The notes below the pieces were generated by a model. The model saw nothing but the letters and a program-made list of their open reading frames with translations. It searched no databases and had not been told where the DNA came from. The position numbers were made by a program, and so were the translations under genes. From Microbacterium sediminis (lineage in GTDB: Bacteria; Actinomycetota; Actinomycetes; Actinomycetales; Microbacteriaceae), in NCBI RefSeq assembly GCF_004564075.1, contig NZ_CP038256.1, positions 2,170,001-2,234,000 of the forward strand: a DNA stretch of 64,000 nucleotides, read 5' to 3'. Of the stretch, positions 9,068 through 16,242 are shown piece by piece (the stretch's first letter is position 1; the number at the start of each line of letters is the position of its first letter).

Positions 9068-9713
9068 CGCGTTCCCCGGCCTGCGCGACGATGCCGTCCT
9101 CCATCGCCCGCTTGAGCAGGTCGACCTTGGTGGGCGCAGGGCGGCCGACCTCGGTGTACTTCACCCGCACGCGGGTGATGTTCTCCTTGGCGGTGGAGAA
9201 GGCGATGCCGAGCCGATCGGCCACGACCTTGAGCGGCAGGCCGGCGGCGTACAGGCGCAGCACCTCGCGCTCGCGGGTGGACAGCTGCGCGTCGGCGAAG
9301 GCGCGATCGCCCTCGACGGCGCTGGCCCACTCGACGTTGTTGAGGGGCTCGCCGCGCGCGGCCATGCCGACGGCGTCGATCACCTCGTCCAGCGGCGAGG
9401 ACTTGCTCACCACGCCCACCGCGCCGGCCGCGAGCGCCTCGCGCACGGACGCCGGGCGATCGGCCACCGAGTGGATGATGACGGCGGACTCGGCCGCCAG
9501 GCGCACGACGTTCTCGGTGACGGTGGTGCCGTCGCCGAGCGTGAGATCGAGCAGGACGACGTCGGGCGAGGGCCAGCCCTCGCGATTGCGGGCGGCGATG
9601 TACTCGGCCACCGTCGCGCCGCTGAAGACCACCTCGGAGCCCGCGCGGCGGATCGCCGCCTCGAGTCCGAGACGCACCGATTCGTGATCGTCCACGAGGG
9701 CAACGCGGATCAT
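9057..9713 (-). CDS. NarL/FixJ-family response regulator
   Basis: A 218 aa DNA-binding response regulator. The receiver domain (residues 1-120) has the acidic pair DDHE at the N-terminus, the phosphoacceptor Asp in DVVLLDLTLGDG and the conserved Lys in GVVSKSSP. The C-terminal LuxR-type helix-turn-helix begins with LSTREREVLRLYAAG and continues with VADRLGIAFSTAKENI. It is the first gene of a three-gene overlapping operon with its kinase and a membrane protein. The ATG is 6 nt after a TAGGCT -10 box (9725-9720), so it is probably leaderless. Confidence 0.93.
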   Translation of the reverse strand: MIRVALVDDHESVRLGLEAAIRRAGSEVVFSGATVAEYIAARNREGWPSPDVVLLDLTLGDGTTVTENVVRLAAESAVIIHSVADRPASVREALAAGAVGVVSKSSPLDEVIDAVGMAARGEPLNNVEWASAVEGDRAFADAQLSTREREVLRLYAAGLPLKVVADRLGIAFSTAKENITRVRVKYTEVGRPAPTKVDLLKRAMEDGIVAQAGERGGV

Positions 9714-9749
9714 CAGGCCAGCCTATCCGGTGGCCCGCGGCGCGCCGCG

Positions 9750-11027
9750 TCAGCGCGTGAGGATCGCCAGCGCCTCGACGTGGTGCGAGTGCGGGAACAG
9801 GTCGAACGCGTCGAGCGAGGCCAGCTCGTAGCCAAGCTCGCGGAACCAGCCCACGTCGCGCGCGAGGGCCACCGGATCGCAGGCGACATACGCCACGCGC
9901 GACGAGCCGAGGTCCGCGATGCTCTCGACGACGTCGCGTCCGGCGCCCGAACGGGGCGGATCGAGCAGCGTCACGCCGCGCGTGATCATCTCGCGGTCGA
10001 CGAGGCTCGCCTGCGCGCGCAGGCGCGAGAGGAAGCGGTCCACGCGCATGTTGACGGCCTCGACGCCCAGATCGATGAGGTTGTCCTCGGCGTGCAGCGA
10101 GGCGCGCGGATCCGACTCCACCGTCGTCAGGCGCGCGGGACCGGCCAGCTCGCCGAGCGCCGCGCCGAAGAGGCCGACGCCGCCGTACAGGTCGAGGTGC
10201 CACGCGTCGCTCGACAGCTCGCCCAGCGCGTCGCGGACGGCGCGATCGAGGGTGGCCGCCGCGGCGCGGTGCACCTGCCAGAAGCCGCCCGCGTCCACGT
10301 GGAACTCCCGCTCGCCCACGAACTCCGCGACGATCTCCGGCTCCGGGCGCGGCGCGCGGCGATCCTTCTGCTCGGGGCGGCGGATGGTGCGCACCACGCC
10401 ATCGCCGGGCAGCACGAGGTCGACGCGGCCGGGCTTCGCCTTGCGCAGGGCCAGGGCCACCTCCGCGACGCGCGGGGCCGCGAGCGGGTGCTCGCTCACC
10501 TCGATCACGCGGTGGGAGCGCGCGGCGTACGGCCCGATGCGCCCCTCGTCGTCGACGTGCAGGCTCAGCCGCGTGCGGTAGCCGGTGCCGTCCAGGGTCT
10601 GCGCCGCCCCCGGGTGATCGGAACCGAGCATGCCCTCGGGGCCGACGACGACGGGGTCGATCGCGAGTCCCGCGAATCGCTCGAACGCCTCGCGCAGCAC
10701 GCGGGCCTTCAGCGCCCGCTGCGCAGGGAGGGCGATGTGGCCGAAGTCCGCGCCGCCGGGGCGATCGGCCGGGGCGATCCCCACGTCGGCCTGCGGCCAC
10801 ACGTGCGGTGCGCGCTCGGGGGCGGCCTCGAGCACCTCGACGGTGACGGCGCGCGCGAACGACTTCTTCACCTCGGTGATCTCGGCCCGCACACGCTCCC
10901 CCGGCAGCGTGTCGGAGACGAACACCACGCGGCCCGGGTTGTCGCCGTCCGCCCCGTGTCGCGCGACGAAGACGCCGCCATGGGCGACGCCCGTGATCTC
11001 CAGATCGACCAGCTCTCCCGATTCCAT
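9750..11027 (-). CDS. TRAM-domain uracil-5 methyltransferase (RumA/TrmA family)
   Basis: A 425 aa SAM-dependent enzyme expected to methylate C5 of a uridine in 23S rRNA or tRNA. Residues 1-60 form a TRAM RNA-binding domain (LEITGVAHGGVFVAR). The C-terminal Rossmann methyltransferase has LDLYGGVGLFGAALGE (SAM loop), LLDPPRSGAGRDVV and the nucleophile motif YVACDPVALARDV, whose Cys attacks C6 of uracil. The N-terminal FeS cysteines of RumA are not evident, as in many actinobacterial members. Divergent from the SGNH hydrolase gene. Exact target base is not predictable from sequence alone. Confidence 0.9.
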   Translation of the reverse strand: MESGELVDLEITGVAHGGVFVARHGADGDNPGRVVFVSDTLPGERVRAEITEVKKSFARAVTVEVLEAAPERAPHVWPQADVGIAPADRPGGADFGHIALPAQRALKARVLREAFERFAGLAIDPVVVGPEGMLGSDHPGAAQTLDGTGYRTRLSLHVDDEGRIGPYAARSHRVIEVSEHPLAAPRVAEVALALRKAKPGRVDLVLPGDGVVRTIRRPEQKDRRAPRPEPEIVAEFVGEREFHVDAGGFWQVHRAAAATLDRAVRDALGELSSDAWHLDLYGGVGLFGAALGELAGPARLTTVESDPRASLHAEDNLIDLGVEAVNMRVDRFLSRLRAQASLVDREMITRGVTLLDPPRSGAGRDVVESIADLGSSRVAYVACDPVALARDVGWFRELGYELASLDAFDLFPHSHHVEALAILTR

Positions 11028-11111
11028 CCGACCATCGTCCCATCACGGCCTGTGCACATGCCCGGGCAGCCGTTTACCCGCGCTTCTCCTTGGTCACTTA
11101 TCCTCGACGCC

Positions 11112-11924
11112 ATGCGCCCCGCGGCCCACCCGATCCGCTGGATCCTCTCCCTCCTCGCCGCCGTGATCGCCGTCGTGCTCGCGGCGACGCTCGTCGTGCT
11201 CCAGCCGTGGGCACCGCAGCAGGAATCGGCGCCCGTGGCGGAGGCGGGGGCCGGCGTGGTGATCGAGTCCGCGCCGAGCCCGGAGGAGGCCTCCGACCTG
11301 CCGCGCGTGCTCGTCTTCGGCGACTCGTGGACGGTCGGCTCCGCCGCCACCGCGCCGAGCGGGGGCTACGCCTATCGCGTGGCCGACATCGCCGGGTGGG
11401 ACACAATCGTCAACGGCGAGTCCGGCAGCGGCTACCTCAAGGAGGGCCGTGCGGGGAACACGTTCGGGGAGCGGATCGCGCGGCTCGACCCCGCACTCGA
11501 CCCCGACGTCGTGATCATCCAGGGCTCGATCAACGACCGCCGCCAGGGCGCCGCCGGCTACCGCAAGGCGGTGCAGGCCGCCTGGGATGACCTCGCCGCC
11601 ACGTACCCGGAGGCGACGATCGTCGTGCTCGGCCCGGCGCCGCAGGTGCTGCCGATCGAGGCGGCCACGCTGCGCATCGACCAGGACCTCGCCGAGCTCG
11701 CCGCCGCGCGCGAGTGGCCGTACGTCTCGCCCATCGCCGAGCACTGGATCACCGACGACAACTATCTCGAGGTGATCGACACCTCCGAGCGGGGCGCCGA
11801 TCACCCGTCCGACGCCGGTCATCTCTACCTCGCGCAGCGGGTCGCCGAGGCCGTCGCGCCGCTCGTCGACCCGGTCACGGTGGTGGCGCTGGAGGAGGAC
11901 CCCGAGCCGGTCGCCGGCCGCTGA
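11112..11924 (+). CDS. Membrane-anchored SGNH/GDSL hydrolase
   Basis: A 270 aa exported or membrane-anchored esterase-like protein. Residues ~10-31 are an uncleaved signal or anchor (WILSLLAAVIAVVLAATLVVL). The SGNH blocks follow: block I VFGDSWTVGS (nucleophile Ser), block II Gly in NGESGSGY, block III GSIND (Asn), and block V DHPSDAGH (Asp and His). Likely substrates are acyl or acetyl esters in the cell envelope; the specific substrate is unknown. ATG start is 7 nt after TATCCT (11099-11104), so leaderless. A much longer open frame extends upstream but is only the antisense of the genes there. Confidence 0.88.
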   Translation: MRPAAHPIRWILSLLAAVIAVVLAATLVVLQPWAPQQESAPVAEAGAGVVIESAPSPEEASDLPRVLVFGDSWTVGSAATAPSGGYAYRVADIAGWDTIVNGESGSGYLKEGRAGNTFGERIARLDPALDPDVVIIQGSINDRRQGAAGYRKAVQAAWDDLAATYPEATIVVLGPAPQVLPIEAATLRIDQDLAELAAAREWPYVSPIAEHWITDDNYLEVIDTSERGADHPSDAGHLYLAQRVAEAVAPLVDPVTVVALEEDPEPVAGR

Positions 11925-11986
11925 TCGGGCAGTTCTCCCCACGCCGACGGCTGTCGCACCGGGCGGCCGGATGAGAGGCTGAGGGC

Positions 11987-12682
11987 ATGGCAACCATCTC
12001 GAAGCGGGCCGTGTTCGCGCTCGCCGCACTGACCATCGGCTCGTTCAGCCTCGCCGCCTGCTCGTCGAGCGCTCCCTCGGGCGAGGGCTCCGACTCCGGC
12101 GACTCGGGCTCCGGTTCTGCGCCCGCCGAGCCCGAGTCGTACACGGTGCTCAGCACCGACGAGCTCGGCGCCGTGCTGGAGGGCGCCGGCCTCACCCTCC
12201 TGCCGCAGGACCAGGTCGAGCAGGCCGCCGGCGCCGCCACCTCCGGCTACGACTCGGTCGAGCCGGCGGAGTGCGCTCCCCTCTTCGAGCAGACCTCGCT
12301 GCTCACCGACGGCGCCTCGGTGGCCATGGGCACGCAGGACGAGAGCATGGTCCTCGCCGGCGCGTTCAGCTACCCCGACTCGAGCACGATCGACTCGATG
12401 TTCGAGGTCTACTCGCCCGAGGCCATCGCCGCGTGCCCCGAGTACACCGCCACCCTCGACGGGCAGACCGCGACCGGCACCGTCGAGACCGTCGACGTGA
12501 CCATCCCGGGTGCCGACTCGGTCATCGCCATCAACGAGTCCGCCAGCGTCTCGGGCATGGACGTCAGCACCTCGCGCGTGATCGCCTCGAAGGACGGCGT
12601 GCTCGTCAACGCCACCGCCATGAGCGGCGACGCCGACGCCGCCACCGCGCTCGTCACGGAGCTCGTCGCCGCGCTGCCGTAA
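11987..12682 (+). CDS. Predicted lipoprotein
   Basis: A 231 aa secreted lipoprotein with a lipobox LAAC (Cys at residue 25) after a short charged N-terminus (MATISKR) and a hydrophobic core. A Ser/Gly-rich linker to about residue 48 follows, then an acidic, Thr/Ala-rich domain of unknown function containing two cysteines that could form a disulfide. The ATG lies 6 nt after GAGGCT, a weaker version of the leaderless promoter pattern. A strong intrinsic terminator follows, so the gene is monocistronic. Confidence 0.85.
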   Translation: MATISKRAVFALAALTIGSFSLAACSSSAPSGEGSDSGDSGSGSAPAEPESYTVLSTDELGAVLEGAGLTLLPQDQVEQAAGAATSGYDSVEPAECAPLFEQTSLLTDGASVAMGTQDESMVLAGAFSYPDSSTIDSMFEVYSPEAIAACPEYTATLDGQTATGTVETVDVTIPGADSVIAINESASVSGMDVSTSRVIASKDGVLVNATAMSGDADAATALVTELVAALP

Positions 12683-12696
12683 CCGCACCGCTGTGG

Positions 12697-12736
12697 ATCG
12701 GGCCGCTCCGGGGAGGGGGCGGCCCGATTCTTTTTC
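12697..12736 (+). terminator. Intrinsic terminator of the lipoprotein gene
   Basis: A 10 bp perfect stem (ATCGGGCCGC / GCGGCCCGAT) with a 12 nt G-rich loop, followed by TCTTTTTC. It ends rightward transcription 15 bp after the lipoprotein stop codon. Confidence 0.92.
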
Positions 12737-12872
12737 GGGGCACCCGCTGATGGTTGCCCACAAAGGGTGAGGGCCCCCCAAGCCTCCACCGGCCCCTCCG
12801 GGCGTCGCATCCGCGACGCCCGGAGCCTCTGCCGTGGGGCACCCGCTGATGGTGGCCCACAAAGGGTGAGGG
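12737..12872. repeat. Pair of 37 bp direct repeats flanking a hairpin
   Basis: Two near-identical 37 bp copies, 12737-12773 and 12836-12872, differ by a single base (TGGTTGCCC versus TGGTGGCCC). Both begin GGGGCACCCGCTGATGG and end CACAAAGGGTGAGGG. Between them is a perfect 13 bp stem at 12796-12825 (CTCCGGGCGTCGC, ATCC loop, GCGACGCCCGGAG). No coding potential was recognised in this 136 bp. Confidence 0.85.
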
Positions 12873-12907
12873 GCCCGCCGCATGCGCGGCAGGCCCCTCA
12901 CCCTTTG
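12860..12907 (-). terminator. Long hairpin after tRNA-Arg, probable terminator
   Basis: A perfect 16 bp inverted repeat (CAAAGGGTGAGGGGCC / GGCCCCTCACCCTTTG) with an inner GCCGC/GCGGC stem. It begins at the encoded CCA end of tRNA-Arg read on the minus strand. No strong T-tract follows, so it may instead protect or process the tRNA 3' end. One arm is part of the 37 bp repeat. Confidence 0.65.
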
Positions 12908-12981
12908 GCGCCCCCAACAGGATTCGAACCTGCGACCTTTGGTACCGGAAACCAACGCTCTATCCCCTGAGCTATGGAGGC
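12906..12981 (-). tRNA. tRNA-Arg (anticodon CCG)
   Basis: A complete 76 nt cloverleaf with an encoded CCA. The acceptor stem GCCTCCA pairs with TGGGGGC (one G-U pair). The D stem is GCTC/GAGC, and the anticodon arm TTGGT/ACCAA holds a TTCCGGT loop, giving anticodon CCG (reads CGG). The T arm GCAGG/CCTGT holds TTCGAAT. CGG is a common codon in such GC-rich genomes. Confidence 0.97.
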
Positions 12982-13033
12982 TCAATGAGGATATCAGCCG
13001 GGAGGGGCCGTTCCGTCCCGATAGCCTGGGCCG

Positions 13034-14311
13034 GTGAGCCAGAACGCCACCGCGATGCGCACCGAGGGCGTGCTGCGCGCGGGCGGGAACGTCATCGCCG
13101 ATGCCGGCCGGCTCATCGCACGGCACGGGCCGGTGCTGCTGCTGCTCGCCCTGGTGGGCGTGATCTCGCGCCACTACCTGCTGCAGTGGGCCGTCCACGC
13201 GTCCCTCGTGTCGGGCGTGCTCGGGCGGCTCGTGATGTCGCTCGTCGTCTTCGCGCAGCTGCTCACGATCGTCGGGGCGCTGCTCGTCATGCGCGCCCGC
13301 GAGGAGAGCTCCCGGCCCGTCACCGGCCTGCTCATCGCCAGCGCCGCCGTGATCCTGCCGTTCCTCGTCATCTACGAGCACTACGGCTTCCTCTACGAGG
13401 ACACCCTGACGATGGGCCTGGGCGTCGCCTACAGCGTCATCGACGGCGAGGGCGACGTCACGTCGCGGCTGGCGGGCAACACGACCTTCGACGTGCTCGT
13501 GACGGCCGCCGTCGCGTTCAGCATCGCGCGCGGGCTGACGGTGCTGATCCGTCGCCTGCGCCCCGAGCAGGAGCACTCGCGGGCCATGCTGCGGCTGATC
13601 GTGGGCTATGCCGAGGTCGTGTGGATCTTCCTCAGCGCCACGATCATCCGCGAGGGCACCCTCGGCTTCGGCGAGTGGTGGCACTCCCGACGGGTCGGCG
13701 CCGCCCTCGACCAGTGGTGGCAGGCCCTCGAGCTGCACGTGCCGGCCTTCGCCGCCGCCCTCGACGGGCTGTGGGCCGCAGTCCTCGCGCTCGTCGCTGC
13801 GGCGATCATCGGCTTCGTCGTGCCCCTGGCATGGCTCGCCCTCGGCACGCTCGTCTACGGCGCGCAGGCCCGCCCCCTCATCACCGCCGCGGGCATCAAG
13901 AAGCGCGCGTCCCGCGTGATCGGCCGGGTGCGGGAGGACTGGATCGAGCGTGCCCTGGACCTCGCCACCGATGCCGAGCGGCGCTTCGGTGGCGCCATCG
14001 GAGCGGTGATCCTCGTGCTGCGGGCGGGCTGGGCGCCCGTGCTGGTCTTCTGCCTCGCCTTCCTCGTCGCCGACCGTGCGGGCTGGATCCTCGCCGAGAT
14101 CGTCCGGCCGCTGCTGGCCTGGCAGCCGACGGCGGTGTGGATCGCCTGGTACACGCCCATCGAGACGATCGGCGAGGTGCTGCAGCGCGTGCTCACCCTC
14201 GCCCTCGTGGCCTCGGCCGTCGACGCGCTGCTGCGCGGCCTGGGCGCCGCCCCCGCGCTGCGGCTGGCACCGCGGCCGGTCGGTCAGCCGCCGGCGAGCG
14301 GGAACCGATAG
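13034..14311 (+). CDS. Polytopic membrane protein of unknown function
   Basis: A 425 aa protein with about eight hydrophobic segments, for example VLLLLALVGVISRHYLL, LLTIVGALLVMRA, LLIASAAVILPFLVIYEHYG, AVLALVAAAIIGFVVPLAWL and WAPVLVFCLAFLVADRAGW. No transporter or enzyme motif was recognised. A soluble stretch around residues 290-325 (KKRASRVIGRVREDWIERAL) may be cytoplasmic. GTG start lies 6 nt after TAGCCT (13022-13027), so it is probably leaderless. Its 3' end overlaps the convergent gene at 14284 by 28 bp. Confidence 0.8.
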   Translation: MSQNATAMRTEGVLRAGGNVIADAGRLIARHGPVLLLLALVGVISRHYLLQWAVHASLVSGVLGRLVMSLVVFAQLLTIVGALLVMRAREESSRPVTGLLIASAAVILPFLVIYEHYGFLYEDTLTMGLGVAYSVIDGEGDVTSRLAGNTTFDVLVTAAVAFSIARGLTVLIRRLRPEQEHSRAMLRLIVGYAEVVWIFLSATIIREGTLGFGEWWHSRRVGAALDQWWQALELHVPAFAAALDGLWAAVLALVAAAIIGFVVPLAWLALGTLVYGAQARPLITAAGIKKRASRVIGRVREDWIERALDLATDAERRFGGAIGAVILVLRAGWAPVLVFCLAFLVADRAGWILAEIVRPLLAWQPTAVWIAWYTPIETIGEVLQRVLTLALVASAVDALLRGLGAAPALRLAPRPVGQPPASGNR

Positions 14312-14820
14312 AACGCGGGCGAGAAGCCCCAGCCCACCGAGTCCACGAGCTCCACGCGCACCGGCTCGGCATCGTCCGGGAGCACGAAGAGCACGCCGAG
14401 GCGCGGATCGTCCTGCAGGCCGCAGTCGAGGGTCGAGAAGTTCAGGTCCGGCAGGCCCACCGCGTCGGGGTCGATCGGCGTGAACGTGCGCCCCTCGCCG
14501 TCGACGACGCGCGGCGTGCACGAGTCCAGCTCGTCCATCGTCGACTCGACCTCGATCTCGAGCCGCCACGCCGTGTAGCCGTCGGGCGCGAACCAGGTCT
14601 CGCCGTCGTCGGTCGTCACCGAGGGCTCCGGGGCGAACGCGGCCAGCCGCACCGACGACTCCCCGATCGTGGCCCACCCGTCGGCATCGGGCTCCACGGC
14701 CACGCGCGGCTCCGTCTCGAGGTACCCGCGGCGCGCGTCGTCGGCGACGATCCACGCGGTCACCCCGATCGCCGCGGCGAGCGCGACGCCGGTGAGCGCG
14801 ACCGACAGCGAGCGCCTCAC
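14284..14820 (-). CDS. Membrane-anchored exported protein, third of a related trio
   Basis: A 178 aa protein. An N-terminal signal anchor (VALTGVALAAAIGVTAWIV) is followed by an extracytoplasmic domain of unknown function with two cysteines (DSCTPRVV and LDCGLQ). The GTG start overlaps the stop of the gene before it (GTGA). The domain looks like the small beta-sandwich modules that follow signal anchors in Gram-positive proteins (for example DUF4352-like), but the match is by general pattern only. It appears to be co-translated with the two genes upstream. Confidence 0.7.
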   Translation of the reverse strand: MRRSLSVALTGVALAAAIGVTAWIVADDARRGYLETEPRVAVEPDADGWATIGESSVRLAAFAPEPSVTTDDGETWFAPDGYTAWRLEIEVESTMDELDSCTPRVVDGEGRTFTPIDPDAVGLPDLNFSTLDCGLQDDPRLGVLFVLPDDAEPVRVELVDSVGWGFSPAFYRFPLAGG

Positions 14821-15353
14821 GACCCCTCCCCCAGCTCGGGCTCCGGAAGCGTGAGCCGTCCGGATCCGCCCTCGATCGGCACGCGGATCGCCGTCTCTTG
14901 CGGGTAGCGGCCCACGGTCAGGATGATCGTCGCCGTGGTGAGCTCGATGTCCTCCGCCACCTCGAACACGACGGCGCTGCGCACGGCCATGCCCGGCTGG
15001 GCCTCGGGCAGGCTCCACTCCACGCGATCGGTGGCCTCGAAGCGGCGCCCGTCGGCGTCCTCGAGCCACCACCGGCCGTCGTCGATCGGTCCGACGACCC
15101 CCTCCAGCGTCGCCTCGACGAGGACCCAGCGACCGCGCGTGTCGAGCACCTCGCCCCAGGAGTCCTCGATCTGCGCGCCGGCCGTCGCGGTGTGGATGGT
15201 GACCGCGCCCTGCCCGATCGGGACCGCGTGGCCGGCCGCGCCGGGCACGACGACGGGGCGATCGATCGGCAGGTCGGTGTCGATCCGGTCGCCCAGCAGC
15301 CCACCCGCGATCACGAGGACCACGAGGGCGGCGACGGTGAGAACCCGCTTCAT
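14817..15353 (-). CDS. Membrane-anchored exported protein, second of a related trio
   Basis: A 178 aa protein with a signal anchor at residues 5-22 (LTVAALVVLVIAGGLLGD). An extracytoplasmic domain follows, with GRWVLVEATLEGVVG and VRSAVVFEVAEDIELTTATI, a pattern seen in DUF4352-type beta-sandwich domains. Function is unknown. The ATG overlaps the upstream stop (ATGA) and its own stop overlaps the next start (GTGA). It has the same length as the third gene, and both share a layout of anchor plus beta-rich domain, suggesting an old duplication. Confidence 0.7.
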   Translation of the reverse strand: MKRVLTVAALVVLVIAGGLLGDRIDTDLPIDRPVVVPGAAGHAVPIGQGAVTIHTATAGAQIEDSWGEVLDTRGRWVLVEATLEGVVGPIDDGRWWLEDADGRRFEATDRVEWSLPEAQPGMAVRSAVVFEVAEDIELTTATIILTVGRYPQETAIRVPIEGGSGRLTLPEPELGEGS

Positions 15354-16009
15354 CCCCCACCACCTCGCAGCACCTCGGGCAGCTCGTCCGTGTAGGGGAT
15401 CGTCATGGTCGCCACCGGCTCGGCCCCGCCCCAGTGCCAGGCATTGGACGACGGGCTGAAGATCCACAGCGTCTCGATCGCCTCGACGGGCAGCCCGTCG
15501 CGGGGCGCGTCGTCCGGGTCGGCGAGCGGCCAGAGGTAGGCGACCTCCAGGGGCAGGTCGGGGTGCAGCTGGTACGTGCGCCGCCCGTCGTCCAGGTCGA
15601 TGAGGTGGGTCGCGTCGGGGCTGAGGTCGTCGTCCTCGGGGATCGCGATGCCGGCGGGGAGCTCGACGAGCTCGCGCGGGTAGACGATCGTCTCGTCGTC
15701 GGTGGAGACGATGCTCGCGCGCACGACCAGCCAGGCGGCGGCCCCGTCGGGCAGGTACTGGCCCTCCTCGGTCGTCACGGTGTAGTCGTGGATCGTCGCG
15801 ATCACCTGGCCGTGGTCGTGGGCCTCGCCGGCCTGCCACACCGGGCGCACGCGTCCCTCCGCGTCGGCGAAGCCGCCGAGCGCCCAGGTGGCCAGCAGCA
15901 CCACCGCGATCGAGCCGCCGGCGATCCACGCCCAGCGCGGCACCCGCCTCAGCACGGCCCGCGCGCGCACGACGGCGTCGCGCACCCGAGTCGCCGTCCC
16001 CACCGCCAC
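15350..16009 (-). CDS. Membrane-anchored exported protein, first of a related trio
   Basis: A 219 aa protein with a basic cytoplasmic N-terminus (residues 1-27), a membrane segment (WAWIAGGSIAVVLLATWALGG) and an extracytoplasmic domain. The domain includes AAAWLVVRASIVSTDDET, which resembles the corresponding part of the second gene. It is the first gene of a three-gene operon with ATGA and GTGA overlaps. The GTG start lies 6 nt after a TAGGCT -10 box (16021-16016), so it is probably leaderless. The trio may form a surface complex; function is unknown. Confidence 0.72.
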   Translation of the reverse strand: MAVGTATRVRDAVVRARAVLRRVPRWAWIAGGSIAVVLLATWALGGFADAEGRVRPVWQAGEAHDHGQVIATIHDYTVTTEEGQYLPDGAAAWLVVRASIVSTDDETIVYPRELVELPAGIAIPEDDDLSPDATHLIDLDDGRRTYQLHPDLPLEVAYLWPLADPDDAPRDGLPVEAIETLWIFSPSSNAWHWGGAEPVATMTIPYTDELPEVLRGGGG

Positions 16010-16183
16010 GCGCCCAGCCTACGGAACACGCGCACCTCTTCCCACGATGCCGCGCGCGGCGATACTCTCGCCCCGTCCGGGTGCTCACCAGATCCGGGCC
16101 GATCACGGTGTTCCGGTCACGGTCACTCACCGGTGGTACGCAACACAGGCACTCAGGCCCCGCCCGGGTGCCCGCCCCGACGC

Positions 16184-16242
16184 TAGGGTCGCATCGAGAC
16201 GAAATTCCATTCGCCTGCATACATCTAGACCGAGGAGTGGTC
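16184..16242 (+). promoter_or_regulatory. Promoter and leader of the DASS transporter gene
   Basis: A TAGGGT -10 box at 16184-16189 would start a leader of about 45 nt ending in the Shine-Dalgarno GAGGAG, 6 nt before the ATG. The ~170 bp upstream, back to 16010, show no clear structure beyond the divergent TAGGCT promoter. Confidence 0.5.

Noticed and set aside
8763..11924. A 1053-codon open frame on the + strand
   Set aside because: Only the last 270 codons (from 11112) encode a recognisable protein. The rest is antisense to the kinase, regulator and methyltransferase genes and has the His/Arg/Gly-rich composition of GC-rich shadow frames.
11825..14755. A 976-codon open frame on the minus strand
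   Set aside because: It runs antisense to the lipoprotein and membrane protein genes and through tRNA-Arg, with shadow-frame composition and no domain.
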